From contig JALTRC010000505.1 in assembly GCA_026998145.1 (NCBI GenBank), forward strand, positions 631 through 8,448: a DNA stretch of 7,818 nt. Reading direction: 5' to 3'. Within the stretch, counting starts at the first letter, position 1, and every line of letters starts with the position of its first letter. Below, in pieces: positions 6,975 through 7,818 of the stretch. Source of the DNA: Gammaproteobacteria bacterium. Its GTDB lineage: Bacteria; Pseudomonadota; Gammaproteobacteria; SZUA-229. Under the pieces are notes generated by a model. The model was not told the origin of the DNA and did not search any database. It was given only the letters and a program-made list of their open reading frames with translations. The position numbers and the translations under genes were made by a program.

Positions 6975-7259
6975 TTAGAACTTGTAGTAGTTGGTATTAA
7001 GGTACTCGATAACCGAGTTGGTTTCAGAAGGTGTCCACTGGGCTTTGGCTGCACCTTTCATGCAGTTATTCACCTGATTGGACAGGGCGCGCAGGGTTTT
7101 AACCTGGCGATCCTTACGGGTATAGACTTCATCCGTATGGCATTTGGTGCAGCGCTCATTGTGCAGCTTTTTACCGTGGGCCAGTACCGGGTCCTGTTTG
7201 GCAAAAGCCAGGGAACTGCTGGCCAGTGTCAGGCTGAGTATGGCGATTATTTTTTTCAT
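6975..7259 (-). CDS. Small periplasmic monohaem cytochrome c
   Basis: A 94-residue precursor. Residues 1-20 form a Sec signal peptide (MKKIIAILSL..., cleavage after AFA), leaving a mature protein of about 74 residues. One haem-binding site, CTKCH, lies at 37-41, so the haem would be attached covalently in the periplasm by the cytochrome c maturation system. Met67, in the segment NNCMKG, is a possible second axial ligand; Cys66 beside it is an extra cysteine outside the haem motif. The C-terminus (about 79-91, ETNSVIEYLNTNY) fits the closing helix of small class I cytochromes. I chose ATG at 7259 because GAGGAG stands just upstream at ideal spacing and the signal peptide begins there; a frame extension to 7322 only overlaps the preceding gene. 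It lies between the M48 protease gene (10-bp gap) and rsgA (5-bp gap), in an apparent operon. Its redox partner is not evident. Confidence 0.9.
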   Translation of the reverse strand: MKKIIAILSLTLASSSLAFAKQDPVLAHGKKLHNERCTKCHTDEVYTRKDRQVKTLRALSNQVNNCMKGAAKAQWTPSETNSVIEYLNTNYYKF

Positions 7260-7272
7260 TACAGACTCCTCA
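7260..7272 (-). promoter_or_regulatory. Ribosome binding site of the cytochrome gene, overlapping the protease stop codon
   Basis: The minus strand reads TGAGGAGTCTGTA immediately before the cytochrome ATG. The TGA stop of the M48 protease (7272-7270) forms the first bases of the strong GAGGAG Shine-Dalgarno sequence, so ribosomes finishing the protease end on the next gene's binding site. This points to translational coupling within one transcript. Confidence 0.75.
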
Positions 7273-7818
7273 GAGACTTTCAAGGTGCGCAATACGCACA
7301 GGTGCCGGGGGGTGGCTATCATAAAAGGTCGAGTATAAAGGATCAGGTGTCAGCGTGCTGGCATTTTCTTTATACATATTCACCAGCGCACGAATCAAGT
7401 GTTTGGCATCACTTTGCTGGGCGGCAAACTCATCGGCCTCAAATTCATTTTTGCGGGACAGCATACTCATTAGCGGCCCGAGGAAAAAGGTGAAGGCCGG
7501 GGCAATCAGGGCAAATATCAGCAGGGCAATATAGGTGGATGGGGTGCTGATACCAAAGGCCTGATAAAACCAGTCTTTATCCATGAGCCAGGCCAGTATC
7601 CACAGACCTACCAGGGTGCTGGCCATGGTCAGTGCCATGCCTTTGACAATGTGTTTGCGTTTAAAGTGTCCCAGCTCATGAGCCAGCACCGCTTCCAGTT
7701 CGTCGTCATCCAGAGATTTTAACAATGTGTCGTAAAATACAATGCGCTTGTTTTTGCCAAAGCCGGAAAAATAGGCATTGCCGTGGCTGGAACGGCGGGA
7801 GCCATCGATAACAAAAAT
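7270..7818 (-). CDS. M48-family (STE24-like) membrane zinc metalloprotease, N-terminus cut by window edge
   Basis: The last 182 codons of a gene that begins beyond base 7818. The visible part opens with IFVIDGSRRSSHGNAYFSG, typical of M48 peptidases ahead of the active site. The zinc motif HELGH is at visible residues 47-51, and the third metal ligand is E125 in NEFEAD. Two hydrophobic spans (about 60-79 and 93-119) lie between them, so this is an integral inner-membrane protease. The tail SHPPAPVRIAHLESL carries the SHPP-x-x-R motif common near the end of the family. In eukaryotes STE24 processes prenylated proteins; bacterial relatives are thought to act in membrane protein quality control, and the substrate here is unknown. 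It is the first visible gene of the operon with the cytochrome and rsgA. Confidence 0.93.
   Translation of the reverse strand: MFVIDGSRRSSHGNAYFSGFGKNKRIVFYDTLLKSLDDDELEAVLAHELGHFKRKHIVKGMALTMASTLVGLWILAWLMDKDWFYQAFGISTPSTYIALLIFALIAPAFTFFLGPLMSMLSRKNEFEADEFAAQQSDAKHLIRALVNMYKENASTLTPDPLYSTFYDSHPPAPVRIAHLESL

Noticed and set aside
6280..6978. Plus-strand open frame of 232 codons opposite rsgA
   Set aside because: It is antisense to conserved G motifs of RsgA, with no recognisable domain.
7260..7322. 21-codon N-terminal extension of the cytochrome
   Set aside because: It overlaps the end of the protease gene and would bury the signal peptide; ATG at 7259 has a strong ribosome binding site.

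Overview
The window looks like a stretch of a gammaproteobacterial chromosome, probably from a free-living or aquatic species. ValS and RsgA read like Pseudomonas/Escherichia-type orthologues, the monohaem cytochrome and the M48 protease are typical gammaproteobacterial neighbours of rsgA, and base composition is moderate. I cannot name a genus. All five or more genes I can support lie on the minus strand, so transcription runs from high to low coordinates.

Right half (about 3073-7818), housekeeping. An M48/STE24-like membrane metalloprotease (N-terminus cut by the window edge), a small secreted monohaem cytochrome c and the ribosome-assembly GTPase RsgA are packed as an apparent operon, with gaps of 10 and 5 bp. 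RsgA starts with TTG just after the cytochrome stop codon. After a 108-bp gap that holds a good sigma70-type promoter comes full-length valyl-tRNA synthetase (valS).

Middle (about 2690-3072), no gene. This is a dense mosaic of dispersed intergenic repeats: an 84-bp inverted-repeat (MITE-like) element, a partial second copy 130 bp away, a separate imperfect palindrome, and 8- to 9-bp tandem tracts running up to the valS stop codon.

Left half (1-2656), accessory. A LuxR-type regulator carries the full set of acyl-homoserine-lactone pocket residues and a C-terminal GerE helix-turn-helix. It is followed 190 bp later by a large predicted lipoprotein with eleven FG-GAP/VCBS calcium-binding repeats, open to the left edge of the window. 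No luxI-like synthase is visible. The gap between the two genes holds a promoter-like pair of hexamers and, upstream of it, a 16-bp dyad with the outline of a lux box. My working idea is that this is a quorum-sensing (or LuxR-solo) regulator controlling a surface lipoprotein. The coding calls are firm; the regulatory link is inference.
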